From: Syntrophales bacterium | Lineage (GTDB): Bacteria; Desulfobacterota; Syntrophia; Syntrophales; UBA2192 | Direction: 5' to 3' | Assembly: GCA_025454095.1 (NCBI GenBank) | Contig: JALOPC010000055.1 | Span: 1 to 8,113, forward strand | DNA: 8,113 bases | Shown here: positions 1 to 7,170 of the stretch, piece by piece | Numbering within the stretch: the first letter of the stretch is position 1 | Layout: each line of letters begins with the position of its first letter | Program-made: the position numbers and the translations under genes | The notes under the pieces: generated by a model | What the model was told of the DNA's origin: nothing | What the model saw: only the letters and a program-made list of their open reading frames with translations | The model's database searches: none

Positions 1-251
1 GCCATGTGCATGGTTCCCAGGGAGTGCTGGAAACGGCTGTGTTCCGCGGCGGGATAGACCCAGCGTGCGCTCTGAAGCTGGTGAATCCGCCTCAGGCGCT
101 GGAGCCATGGCGTGTCGAGGAGATCCTTCTCCGTTTTTTCGCCGGGGCAGGCGGGGTCGGGGACGGTGAACCAGGCGTACTGGTGGATGGGGTCGGCGAT
201 GAGCGCCTTGCCCGTGTAAATTTTTGCAAATTCGGGAGCCCTGTGACCCAT
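1..251 (-). CDS. HD-domain phosphohydrolase (dNTPase/SAMHD1-like family), N-terminal part
   Basis: The 83 complete codons read inward from an ATG at 251, and the gene leaves the window at base 1. The protein has the N-terminal signature of HD-superfamily phosphohydrolases related to dGTPase and SAMHD1: an ADPIH segment at residues 19-23, DTPWLQRLRRIHQL at 46-59, then EHSRFQHSLG at 70-79. By family comparison, His76 is the first metal-ligand His of the H...HD...D site; the HD pair and final Asp lie outside the window. An in-frame TGA about 40 bases upstream of the ATG, with no other start codon between, fixes the start, although the ribosome site (GATAGAAAAAGCC) is weak. Members hydrolyse phosphoester bonds of nucleotides, and the exact substrate cannot be told from this fragment. 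It is divergent from the potassium channel gene, with a 126-bp gap. Family is fairly sure, function is not. Confidence 0.8.
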   Translation of the reverse strand, partial: MGHRAPEFAKIYTGKALIADPIHQYAWFTVPDPACPGEKTEKDLLDTPWLQRLRRIHQLQSARWVYPAAEHSRFQHSLGTMHM

Positions 252-377
252 GGCTTTTTCTATCGGAAATCGGTCGATTCTTCAACGAATTATCGGGGCC
301 AGAAGGGAAAAAGCTTCTATTCCGGCGACTTGTCTGATAAATAAAACCATGGCGCATGCCACGGGGAAGACGACGGG

Positions 378-1370
378 ATGTCCAACAACCTGAAAACGGC
401 CCTCATCATCATGGCAGCCCTCATCGCAATCGGCTCGGTGGGCTTTCACGCAATCGAGGGATGGGGCCTGCTGGAGTCCGTTTACGTGACGGTCATGACC
501 CTCACCACCGTCGGCTACGGGGACTTCGCGCCGCAGAGCCGCACGGGCATGATCTTCACGATGGCGCTCGTGGCCGTCGGGGTCGGCACGATGCTCTACA
601 CGGTGGGGCTCGTGGCGCAGACCATGGTGGAAGGCCGGCTGATGAATCTCATGGGGAGAGGCAAGATGGAGAAAACCATCGAGAAAATGAGCAACCACTA
701 CATCATCTGCGGCTGCGGCAGGATCGGCATGCTCATCGCCCGGGAACTTGCCGCAGAGAAGACGCCCTGCGTCGTCGTGGACAATCGGCCGGGGGTGATC
801 CAGAGGCTTCAGGATGAAGGCTTTGTCCACTTCCAGGGCGATGCCACGCACGACAAGAGCCTCATCGAGGCCGGGATCAAGCGTGCCAAAGGCATCGTCT
901 GCGTGCTGCCCACCGACGCCCAGAACCTTTACGTCATTCTGACGGCCAAGGAGCTGAACCCCGACATCTGGGTCCTCGCGCGTTCGGAGGAGGAGCAGTC
1001 GGAGCGACGCCTGCTGCGGGCGGGCGCCGATCGGGTTATCTCGCCCTACACGCTGGGCGGGAACCGCATGGCCATGGCGATCCTTCGTCCGGCGATGCTC
1101 GACTTCATCGAGATCACGACCCGCCGCCAGAGCCTGGAGCTGAGAATGGACGAGCTGCCCATCCGCGAAGGGTCGCCCATCATCGGGAAATCCCTCGAGG
1201 AGTCCGAGATCCGGCAGCGCTACGGGCTCATCATCGTGGCCGTGAAAAAGGATTCGGGCAAGATGATCTTCAACCCCATGGCGAACTATATCATTGAGAC
1301 CGGGGACAAGTTGATCGCCCTCGGGGAGGAAGACAACGTCACGAAGCTCTCGCAAGCGTTTCTTGGATGA
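378..1370 (+). CDS. Two-TM potassium channel with C-terminal RCK (TrkA-N/TrkA-C) module, MthK-like
   Basis: This is a 330-residue inner-membrane K+ channel subunit. TM1 is about residues 7-24. A pore helix leads to the selectivity filter TTVGYGD at 43-49, and TM2 is about 57-83 with possible hinge glycines at 68 and 70. A linker leads to a cytoplasmic RCK domain that begins near 106 with a Rossmann motif GCGRIG at 112-117; an acidic residue, Asp135, sits at the end of the second strand, where such folds contact nucleotide. The last 85 or so residues match the TrkA-C (RCK_C) ligand-binding domain. The length is close to that of MthK (about 336). Family members form tetramers gated by a ring of eight RCK domains and respond to ions or nucleotides; the ligand here is unknown. 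The ATG at 378 follows a GGGGAAGA ribosome site. A second ribosome site inside the gene (653-668) may give a free RCK protein. The 3' end overlaps tsaC on the other strand by 32 bp. Confidence 0.93.
   Translation: MSNNLKTALIIMAALIAIGSVGFHAIEGWGLLESVYVTVMTLTTVGYGDFAPQSRTGMIFTMALVAVGVGTMLYTVGLVAQTMVEGRLMNLMGRGKMEKTIEKMSNHYIICGCGRIGMLIARELAAEKTPCVVVDNRPGVIQRLQDEGFVHFQGDATHDKSLIEAGIKRAKGIVCVLPTDAQNLYVILTAKELNPDIWVLARSEEEQSERRLLRAGADRVISPYTLGGNRMAMAILRPAMLDFIEITTRRQSLELRMDELPIREGSPIIGKSLEESEIRQRYGLIIVAVKKDSGKMIFNPMANYIIETGDKLIALGEEDNVTKLSQAFLG
653..668 (+). promoter_or_regulatory. Candidate internal ribosome site and start (Met97) in the channel gene
   Basis: Inside the channel frame, GGGGAG at 653-658 (also readable as GAGAGG at 656-661) lies 4-7 bases before an in-frame ATG at 666-668, which is codon 97. 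This is the linker between TM2 and the RCK domain, so initiation here would give a soluble 234-residue RCK protein. MthK is known to use an internal start near Met107 to make the free RCK subunits of its gating ring. The placement here matches that, but use of the site is inference. Confidence 0.5.
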
Positions 1371-1980
1371 GAGCGGCGGGGATGACCCCCTCCCGCAGAA
1401 CGTTCACGGGGGACACGGTGGCATCGACGATCGTCGATCCTTTCCCGCCCGGCGTAATCCCCCCGTCGACGATCCCGTCCATTTTCCCTTCGAGCTGAGC
1501 GAGGACTTCCGCGGCGGTTGAACACTCCGGCGCGCCGGAGAGGTTTGCGCTCGTGGCCGTCAGCGGCCCGCCGAGTTTGCGGGACAGTTCCCGCGCGATC
1601 GGGTGGCTCGTCAGCCGGATGCCGATCTTTCCGCTTCCTGCCGTGAGTTTCTGCGAGACGGCCGCCGAGGCCCTGAACAGGATCGTGATGGGTCCGGGCC
1701 AGAAGCGCCGCATGAGCGCCCGGGCCTGGGCGGGGATGTCGTCAGCGAAAAGATCGACGTGCCCCGGGTCCCCGATGACGACGAGGATGGGGTTGTTGAA
1801 ATCGCGCCCCTTCACGGCGAAAATATTTGCGATGGCCGCCTCGTTGCGCGCATCGGTCCCGAGGCCGTAAAAGGTCTCCGTCGGGAAGCCAATCACGCCG
1901 CCGTTTTTCAGGATGGCAACAGCCTCGTCGATCTTTTCAGGATCCGGTTTCCCCGGATCGATCTTGATAATCTTTGTCAT
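1339..1980 (-). CDS. tsaC: L-threonylcarbamoyladenylate synthase (TsaC/Sua5/YrdC family)
   Basis: This cytoplasmic enzyme makes threonylcarbamoyl-AMP from threonine, bicarbonate and ATP, the first step of t6A formation at A37 of ANN-decoding tRNAs. Counting from the chosen ATG the protein has 213 residues, the usual size of single-domain TsaC, with no Sua5 C-terminal extension. Visible motifs are PTETFYGLG (33-41), KGR (57-59), WPGP (94-97), TSANLSG (143-149), GGITPGGKGSTIVD (173-186) and LREG (195-198). The KxR and SxN elements are the family's nucleotide-binding signature. ATG codons at 1983 and 1980 are adjacent; I chose 1980. A start at 1998 is open too, but it falls inside a perfect hairpin. 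No good ribosome site is adjacent; the nearest is AAGGAA at 2018-2023, upstream of the hairpin. It is the last gene of the purD-purH-purE-tsaC cluster, 79 bp after purE. YciO is a near relative that cannot be wholly excluded. Confidence 0.9.
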   Translation of the reverse strand: MTKIIKIDPGKPDPEKIDEAVAILKNGGVIGFPTETFYGLGTDARNEAAIANIFAVKGRDFNNPILVVIGDPGHVDLFADDIPAQARALMRRFWPGPITILFRASAAVSQKLTAGSGKIGIRLTSHPIARELSRKLGGPLTATSANLSGAPECSTAAEVLAQLEGKMDGIVDGGITPGGKGSTIVDATVSPVNVLREGVIPAALIQETLARAS

Positions 1981-1989
1981 CATGCAGAC

Positions 1990-2009
1990 GGCCGGCATTA
2001 TTGCCGGCC
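1990..2009. repeat. Perfect 8-bp stem hairpin between purE and tsaC
   Basis: GGCCGGCA at 1990-1997 is the exact reverse complement of TGCCGGCC at 2002-2009, with a TTAT loop. On the plus strand it is followed by CAATTTTATT, which is weakly terminator-like. On the minus strand, the direction of tsaC, no T-run follows and the tsaC start is 7-10 bases on. It could be an intercistronic RNA stem, an mRNA-processing or stability element, or a weak terminator for antisense transcription. Confidence 0.75.
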
Positions 2010-2027
2010 CAATTTTATTCCTTGCCG

Positions 2028-2055
2028 ATACCCGAGACCCTGGACCCGATACCCT
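2028..2055. repeat. Degenerate heptanucleotide tandem array, four units
   Basis: Four consecutive 7-bp units fit the consensus RKACCCK with no insertions: ATACCCG, AGACCCT, GGACCCG and ATACCCT at 2028, 2035, 2042 and 2049. The last base alternates G/T, so the array also reads as two 14-bp units. A 9-bp exact direct repeat CCGATACCC (2025-2033 and 2046-2054) is part of it. It begins just downstream of the purE stop codon, which itself lies in a CCTGTG-TT-CACAGG palindrome (2053-2066). The function is unknown; heptameric tandem repeats are known between genes in some bacteria, for example the STRRs of cyanobacteria. Confidence 0.75.
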
Positions 2056-2059
2056 GTGT

Positions 2060-2566
2060 TCACAGGCATTCCAGCTTCTTGTGTTTCTCCTCCACGTCGC
2101 GGGCCATCTGCTCGGCGTGCTGCTGCAGCTTCTTGCGCAGCTCGGCGTCGCTCAGGGCGAGAATCCGCGCCGCCATGATCGCGGCGTTGCGCGCGCCCGC
2201 CTTGCCGATGGCCATGGTGGCCACCGGGATTCCGCCCGGCATCTGCACGGTGGAGAGAAGCGCGTCGAGGCCCCCGAGCGAGGTGGCGTCGATGGGAACG
2301 CCGATGACGGGAAGCCGGGTCAGCGAGGCAATAACCCCGGCCAGGTGCGCCGCCGCGCCGGCGCCCACGATCATCACCTTGACGCCCCGGCCCTCGGCCT
2401 TCTGCGCGAACTCCTTGGTCCGCTCCGGCGTGCGGTGCGCCGAGGTCAGGTAGAGCTCGTAGGGGATGCCGAACTTTTTGAGCGTCTCCAGGGCCTCCTT
2501 CATGACGGACAGGTCCGAATCGCTCCCCATCAGAACACTGACCAGAACATCCGCCTTTTTCTTCAT
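2060..2566 (-). CDS. purE: N5-carboxyaminoimidazole ribonucleotide mutase (class I PurE)
   Basis: PurE converts N5-CAIR to CAIR (4-carboxy-5-aminoimidazole ribonucleotide) in de novo purine synthesis. The 168 residues from the ATG at 2566 match the usual compact length of class I PurE, which forms a cytoplasmic octamer. Motifs are MGSDSD (13-18), SAHRTP (42-47) with the catalytic His44, [10 protein letters not shown] (68-77) and [10 protein letters not shown] (103-112). The start is set by a strong GGAGG five bases upstream; a TTG-initiated extension to 2587 is open but would bury that site. Class I enzymes normally depend on PurK for N5-CAIR, and no purK is in this window. The gene is third in the pur cluster, 44 bp after purH. 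The stop codon TGA lies within a short palindrome and is followed at once by the heptad array. Confidence 0.95.
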   Translation of the reverse strand: MKKKADVLVSVLMGSDSDLSVMKEALETLKKFGIPYELYLTSAHRTPERTKEFAQKAEGRGVKVMIVGAGAAAHLAGVIASLTRLPVIGVPIDATSLGGLDALLSTVQMPGGIPVATMAIGKAGARNAAIMAARILALSDAELRKKLQQHAEQMARDVEEKHKKLECL

Positions 2567-2571
2567 GGCAG

Positions 2572-2576
2572 CCTCC
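2572..2576 (-). promoter_or_regulatory. purE ribosome-binding site
   Basis: GGAGG on the minus strand ends five bases before the ATG at 2566. It decides the start over the TTG at 2587. Confidence 0.85.
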
Positions 2577-2610
2577 AATCCTCCCAATGATGTTTGATAG
2601 AGGGGGCCGT

Positions 2611-4176
<1,566 letters not shown>

Positions 4177-4233
4177 TCGTTGCTCCTCTTTGTTTTCGAT
4201 ATGACAATCGCTTACGGCAAATGGTTATGAAGT

Positions 4234-4312
4234 TAGGAAGAGCAGAAGGTAGGAAGAGCGGAAAGGAAGAAGATTGCCTTTTTCATTCGCTCTTCTGCTG
4301 TTCCGCGCTTCC
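4234..4312. repeat. Tandem 16-bp repeat with inverted counterparts in the purD-purH gap
   Basis: Two abutting 16-bp units starting TAGGAAGAGC occupy 4234-4249 and 4250-4265 and match at 14 of 16 bases. Downstream, TTCTGCTGTTCC (4293-4304) is the reverse complement of the core of unit 1 (4236-4247) with one mismatch. TTCCGCGCTTCC (4301-4312) is likewise related to unit 2 with one mismatch. CGCTCTTC (4288-4295) pairs exactly with 4253-4260. The transcript of the pur cluster could therefore fold in alternative ways here. Function unknown. Confidence 0.65.
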
Positions 4313-4321
4313 GATATTTCC

Positions 4322-4352
4322 GCCCTGTTTGCAGGGCTTGCCGCGAAGCGGC
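4322..4352 (-). repeat. Two adjacent stem-loops just after the purD stop
   Basis: Stem 1 pairs GCCCTG (4322-4327) with CAGGGC (4332-4337) around a four-base loop. Stem 2 pairs GCCGC (4340-4344) with GCGGC (4348-4352) around a three-base loop. In the minus-strand transcript stem 2 begins three bases after the purD stop codon. No U-run follows either stem, so a standard intrinsic terminator is not supported. They may protect the purD message end or attenuate read-through into purH. Confidence 0.55.
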
Positions 4353-4355
4353 TCC

Positions 4356-5681
4356 TCAGCCCCTGATCTTCTTCATATGGTCGATGCGGCGCTGGATGAG
4401 CGCCCTCGTGCCGATGTCGGGCCGGTGATCGACGGGGCCCTTCACGGCCGAGATGGCGCTCTCGGCGATCCTCTCGGCCTCGTCGAGGCTCTCCGCGATG
4501 CCGACGACCCCTATGGCGCGGGACGTGGTCATGTAGAGCCCGTCGGCTTTCCGGTCGACCGAGGCGTAGTAAAGCCTCGCGGCGCCCGTGCCGGACACGT
4601 CGATCTTCGCCGACGTCGATTTTGCGTCGGGGTGGTCCTTGGGGAGGCCGTAGGCCTTCGGCACGATGTACTTGCAGACGGTGGCCTTCTTGTCGAACTC
4701 CACGGGGAGCCGGTCGAGCGTCCCGTTCACGACGGCGCGGCAGATCTCCACGAAGTCGGTCTTGAGCAGCGGCAGGATGTTCATCGCCTCGGGGTCCCCG
4801 AATCGGGCGTTGTACTCGACGAGCCGCACGCCGTCGCGGGTGATGATGAAGCCGCCGTACATGATCCCCTTGTAGTAGTCGCCCGTCTCCCGGTAGATGG
4901 CCTCGGCCACTTTTTGCGTGATGGCCAGGCCCGCGGCCACGTCCTCGGGCCGCATGAAGGGCAGGCAGTGGTCCGCATCGGAGTAGGATCCCATGCCCCC
5001 CGTGTTCGGGCCCTTGTCGTCGACGAATCGCCGCTTGTGATCCTGAACGGGCGGGGTTGCCACGACGGTCATGCCGTCCGAGATGCACTGCAGGGAGAAC
5101 TCCTCCCCGTCGAGCTTTTCCTCGATGACGACCACGGGGTGCTCCTGCAGCACCTCCTTGCAGTAGTCGAAGGCTTCCGCCGCCGTCTGGAAGTGGTCGC
5201 CCTGCACCTTCACGCCCTTGCCGCCGGTGAGTCCGTCGGGTTTCACGACAACGCCCGGGAGTTCATCGAGGAACTCCGCAATCCCCTCGAGCGACGTGAA
5301 GGTTGCATAGCGCGGGTTGCCGGGGATGTTGTACTTCCGAACGAGGTCCCTCGTGAAGGATTTCGACGTTTCGAGCTGGGAGAGCTTTCTCTTGGGCCCC
5401 ACGGCGGGGATGCCCGCGGCGAGCAAGGCATCGACAACGCCCAGGTTCAGGGGGTCTTCGGGTCCGATGAATGCGAACTCGCAGCCATTTGCCTTGGCGA
5501 AGGCCATGACGGCCGGAAGATCCTCGTAGGGGCCGACCAGGGATTTCGCGGAAAGCGAGGCGATCCCGGGGTTGTTGGTTTTCATGTAGGAAAAGAGTTT
5601 CGGGTCATGGCCGGAGCGCATGATCGCCTCGGCGATGGCATGTTCCCGGGCTCCGTTTCCGACCAGCAGCACCCCCGGCAT
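4356..5681 (-). CDS. purD: Phosphoribosylamine-glycine ligase (GAR synthetase), archaeal-like type
   Basis: PurD is an ATP-grasp enzyme that joins glycine to phosphoribosylamine, the second step of purine synthesis. From the ATG at 5681 it has 441 residues, near the family norm. Motifs are GNGAREHAIA (8-17), PEDPL (74-78), VKPDGLTGGKGV (146-157), DKGPNTGGMGSY (222-233) and the ATP/metal site EYNARFGDPEAM (289-300). A perfect AGGAGGT five bases upstream fixes the start. An upstream frame to 5783 is open but overlaps the promoter, so it is rejected. Several stretches look to me like archaeal PurD rather than common bacterial PurD: SYMKTNNPGIASLS after the first motif, ATVCKYIVPKAY, and the C-terminal DIGTRALIQRRIDHMKKIRG. 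That is recall-based inference. It is the first gene of the cluster, transcribed from a promoter at 5760-5788 and divergent from the CNNM pair. Confidence 0.95.
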   Translation of the reverse strand: MPGVLLVGNGAREHAIAEAIMRSGHDPKLFSYMKTNNPGIASLSAKSLVGPYEDLPAVMAFAKANGCEFAFIGPEDPLNLGVVDALLAAGIPAVGPKRKLSQLETSKSFTRDLVRKYNIPGNPRYATFTSLEGIAEFLDELPGVVVKPDGLTGGKGVKVQGDHFQTAAEAFDYCKEVLQEHPVVVIEEKLDGEEFSLQCISDGMTVVATPPVQDHKRRFVDDKGPNTGGMGSYSDADHCLPFMRPEDVAAGLAITQKVAEAIYRETGDYYKGIMYGGFIITRDGVRLVEYNARFGDPEAMNILPLLKTDFVEICRAVVNGTLDRLPVEFDKKATVCKYIVPKAYGLPKDHPDAKSTSAKIDVSGTGAARLYYASVDRKADGLYMTTSRAIGVVGIAESLDEAERIAESAISAVKGPVDHRPDIGTRALIQRRIDHMKKIRG

Positions 5682-5686
5682 GAAAC

Positions 5687-5693
5687 ACCTCCT
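5687..5693 (-). promoter_or_regulatory. purD ribosome-binding site
   Basis: AGGAGGT on the minus strand ends five bases before the ATG at 5681 and sets the purD start. A leader stem pairing 5710-5715 with 5693-5698 (CCGCGA / TCGCGG, 11-base loop) touches its upstream edge, so modest structural control is possible. Confidence 0.85.
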
Positions 5694-5759
5694 CGCGGCT
5701 CCCTGTGGACCGCGAAAATCCTTGAATATAAAGGGGAAATAATAAAAAAGATGGCCTGC

Positions 5760-5788
5760 ATCATAACGGAAAAGGGGCATCAAGTCAA
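5760..5788 (-). promoter_or_regulatory. Sigma70-type promoter of the purD-purH-purE-tsaC cluster
   Basis: On the minus strand, TTGACT (5788-5783) and TATGAT (5765-5760) are separated by exactly 17 bp, matching five of six bases in each consensus box. The predicted start is near 5753, giving a leader of about 70 bases before the purD ATG. Half of a 9-bp inverted repeat (5773-5781) lies inside the spacer. Confidence 0.8.
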
Positions 5789-5819
5789 TGGATTCCCGCG
5801 TCCTCGGCCCGATGCCCCT
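5773..5819. repeat. 9-bp inverted repeat in the divergent promoter region
   Basis: AGGGGCATC (5773-5781) and its exact reverse complement GATGCCCCT (5811-5819) are separated by 29 bp. One arm lies in the -10/-35 spacer of the purD promoter; the other abuts the -35 box of the plus-strand promoter. The position suits a regulator operator or looping site. It does not resemble the E. coli PurR or B. subtilis PurR boxes that I know. Confidence 0.6.
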
Positions 5820-5821
5820 CC

Positions 5822-5850
5822 TTGACTTTTCACTGATTGTCCGTTACAGT
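5822..5850 (+). promoter_or_regulatory. Sigma70-type promoter of the CNNM/CorC pair
   Basis: TTGACT (5822-5827) and TACAGT (5845-5850) are separated by exactly 17 bp. The -35 box is strong and the -10 box matches four of six consensus bases. The predicted start is near 5857, about 54 bases before the first CNNM gene. Its -35 box is back to back with that of the purD promoter, 33 bp away. Confidence 0.65.
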
Positions 5851-5910
5851 CGGCCCATCGTTAACCTTTCGATTCCCCTGAATAATTTCTAGCCCCGGGT
5901 ACGCGGACCC

Positions 5911-7170
5911 TTGGACCCATACGTCACATTCAAACTCGTCCTGATGGGACTGTGCCTGCTGTTGTCGGGCTTTTTTTCGTCTTCCGAGGCCGCCCTTTTC
6001 TCCCTCACGCCCCTGCACCTGCACAAGATGCGGGAAGAGCGTTTCCCCTTCTTTGCCCATGTCGAAAGGCTTCTCGAAACGCCGCGGCGTCTTCTCATCA
6101 CCATCATCGCCGGCAACGAGATCGTCAACATCGTCCTGACGGCCACGGCCACGGCGCTCTTCATCAGTCTCTTCGGCGAGCGGGGCGAGTGGCTTACCGT
6201 CGCCGTGCTGAGCCCCGTGCTGTTTCTCTTCGGCGAGGCCGTCCCGAAGATTTTCGGGAAGACCTACTCCATGCGCCTGTCCTCCACGGTGGCGCCGCTC
6301 ATGAGCCTGATCCAGCGGGCGGAGTTCCCCCTGGTCTGGCTCCTGGAGAAGATCTCGGGGTTCATCCTCGGCCCTCTGCGCGCCCGGGAAGCGGCGGAGG
6401 GCGAGGCCCTCATGGAGGACGAGTTCCGCAGTCTCGTCGACGCCGGGTACAAGGAAGGGATCCTGGAAACGGGCCAGCGCGATCTCATTCACCGGGTATT
6501 CGAACTGGCGGACACGCCCGTCAACGACATCATGACCCCGCGGGTCGACATGTTCTGCCTGCCCCTGTCTACCGGCCCGCAGGCCCTGCGCCGGGAGATC
6601 GTCGAACAGGGCTACTCCCGGATTCCCCTCTACGGGACGGGTCCCGACGATGTCGTCGGGATCCTCTACGCGCGGGACCTTCTGGGGCTCATGGCGGAAG
6701 GCCGGTCGCCGGGATCGGTGGAGTCCCTGCTGCGCAAGCCCTACTTCGTCCCCGAGGTGCGAAGCGCCGACCAGGTGCTGCGGGATTTTCAGAAGCGCAA
6801 TATGCACATGGCCATCGTCGTCGACGAGTACGGGGGCATCGCGGGGCTCGTCACGATGGAAGACATCCTGGAGGCCCTCTTCGGCGACATCTACGACGAG
6901 CGCGACACCCGCAAGAGGCCCGTCCACCGGATCGACGAGAAGACCCTGATGGTTTCGGGCGCCCTGTCGGTCGACGACTTCAACGAAATCGCCGGCACCT
7001 CCATCCCGTCGGAGGATTTCGGCACCGTCGGCGGGTTCGTCTTTCACCTCTTCGGAAGGCTTCCGGCCCGGGGTGAAAAGGTCTCGGCGGAGGGGCTTAC
7101 CTTCGCTGTCAGGAAGATCAAGGGCACGCGGATCCTGAGCGTCCGGGTGACGCGGGAGGAGGGGCCATGA
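5911..7170 (+). CDS. CNNM/CorC-family transporter protein (DUF21, CBS pair, CorC_HlyC), canonical member
   Basis: This 419-residue inner-membrane protein belongs to the HlyC/CorC/CNNM family, linked to Mg2+ and Co2+ transport and often labelled hemolysin-like. The DUF21 membrane domain, about 5-175, carries SGFFSSSE (19-26), GNEIVN (68-73) and FGEAVPK (107-113), polar motifs of the family's transmembrane ion site. A CBS pair follows (about 200-330), with MTPR (208-211), DEYGG (305-309) and MEDILEALFGDI (316-327). The CorC_HlyC C-terminal domain covers about 345-415. The start is probably the TTG at 5911: an in-frame TAG lies at 5890, and the next candidate, ATG at 5944, would leave little before the first membrane segment. 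The ribosome site is poor, so the start is the uncertain part. Its stop overlaps the next gene's start as ATGA, implying coupled translation with its paralogue. The exact transported ion cannot be read from sequence. Confidence 0.9.
   Translation: MDPYVTFKLVLMGLCLLLSGFFSSSEAALFSLTPLHLHKMREERFPFFAHVERLLETPRRLLITIIAGNEIVNIVLTATATALFISLFGERGEWLTVAVLSPVLFLFGEAVPKIFGKTYSMRLSSTVAPLMSLIQRAEFPLVWLLEKISGFILGPLRAREAAEGEALMEDEFRSLVDAGYKEGILETGQRDLIHRVFELADTPVNDIMTPRVDMFCLPLSTGPQALRREIVEQGYSRIPLYGTGPDDVVGILYARDLLGLMAEGRSPGSVESLLRKPYFVPEVRSADQVLRDFQKRNMHMAIVVDEYGGIAGLVTMEDILEALFGDIYDERDTRKRPVHRIDEKTLMVSGALSVDDFNEIAGTSIPSEDFGTVGGFVFHLFGRLPARGEKVSAEGLTFAVRKIKGTRILSVRVTREEGP

Noticed and set aside
6..344. 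A 112-codon open frame on the plus strand at the left edge
   Set aside because: It is opposite the HD-domain gene, whose family motifs are clear, so it is a shadow.
252..377. Promoters in the gap between the HD gene and the channel gene
   Set aside because: AT-rich pieces such as GATAAAT near 335-341 exist, but no pair of -35/-10 boxes with good spacing stands out. The minus-strand TTGAAG/TAGAAA pair would leave almost no leader.
5682..5753. A purine riboswitch in the purD leader
   Set aside because: The leader is only about 70 bases and AU-rich in its first half. I see only one weak 6-bp stem and none of the three-way junction and conserved core of purine aptamers.
5682..5783. A 34-residue N-terminal extension of purD
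   Set aside because: It would include the -10 box of the promoter and lie upstream of a perfect ribosome site. PurD normally begins just before its GxGxREHA motif.
5773..5819. The inverted repeat as an intrinsic terminator (the minus-strand arm is followed by TTTT)
   Set aside because: The loop is 29 bases, no gene lies upstream in that direction, and the arm is within a strong promoter spacer.
4221..5825. A 534-codon open frame on the plus strand opposite purD
   Set aside because: It is antisense to a complete PurD, crosses the promoter region and has no family signature.
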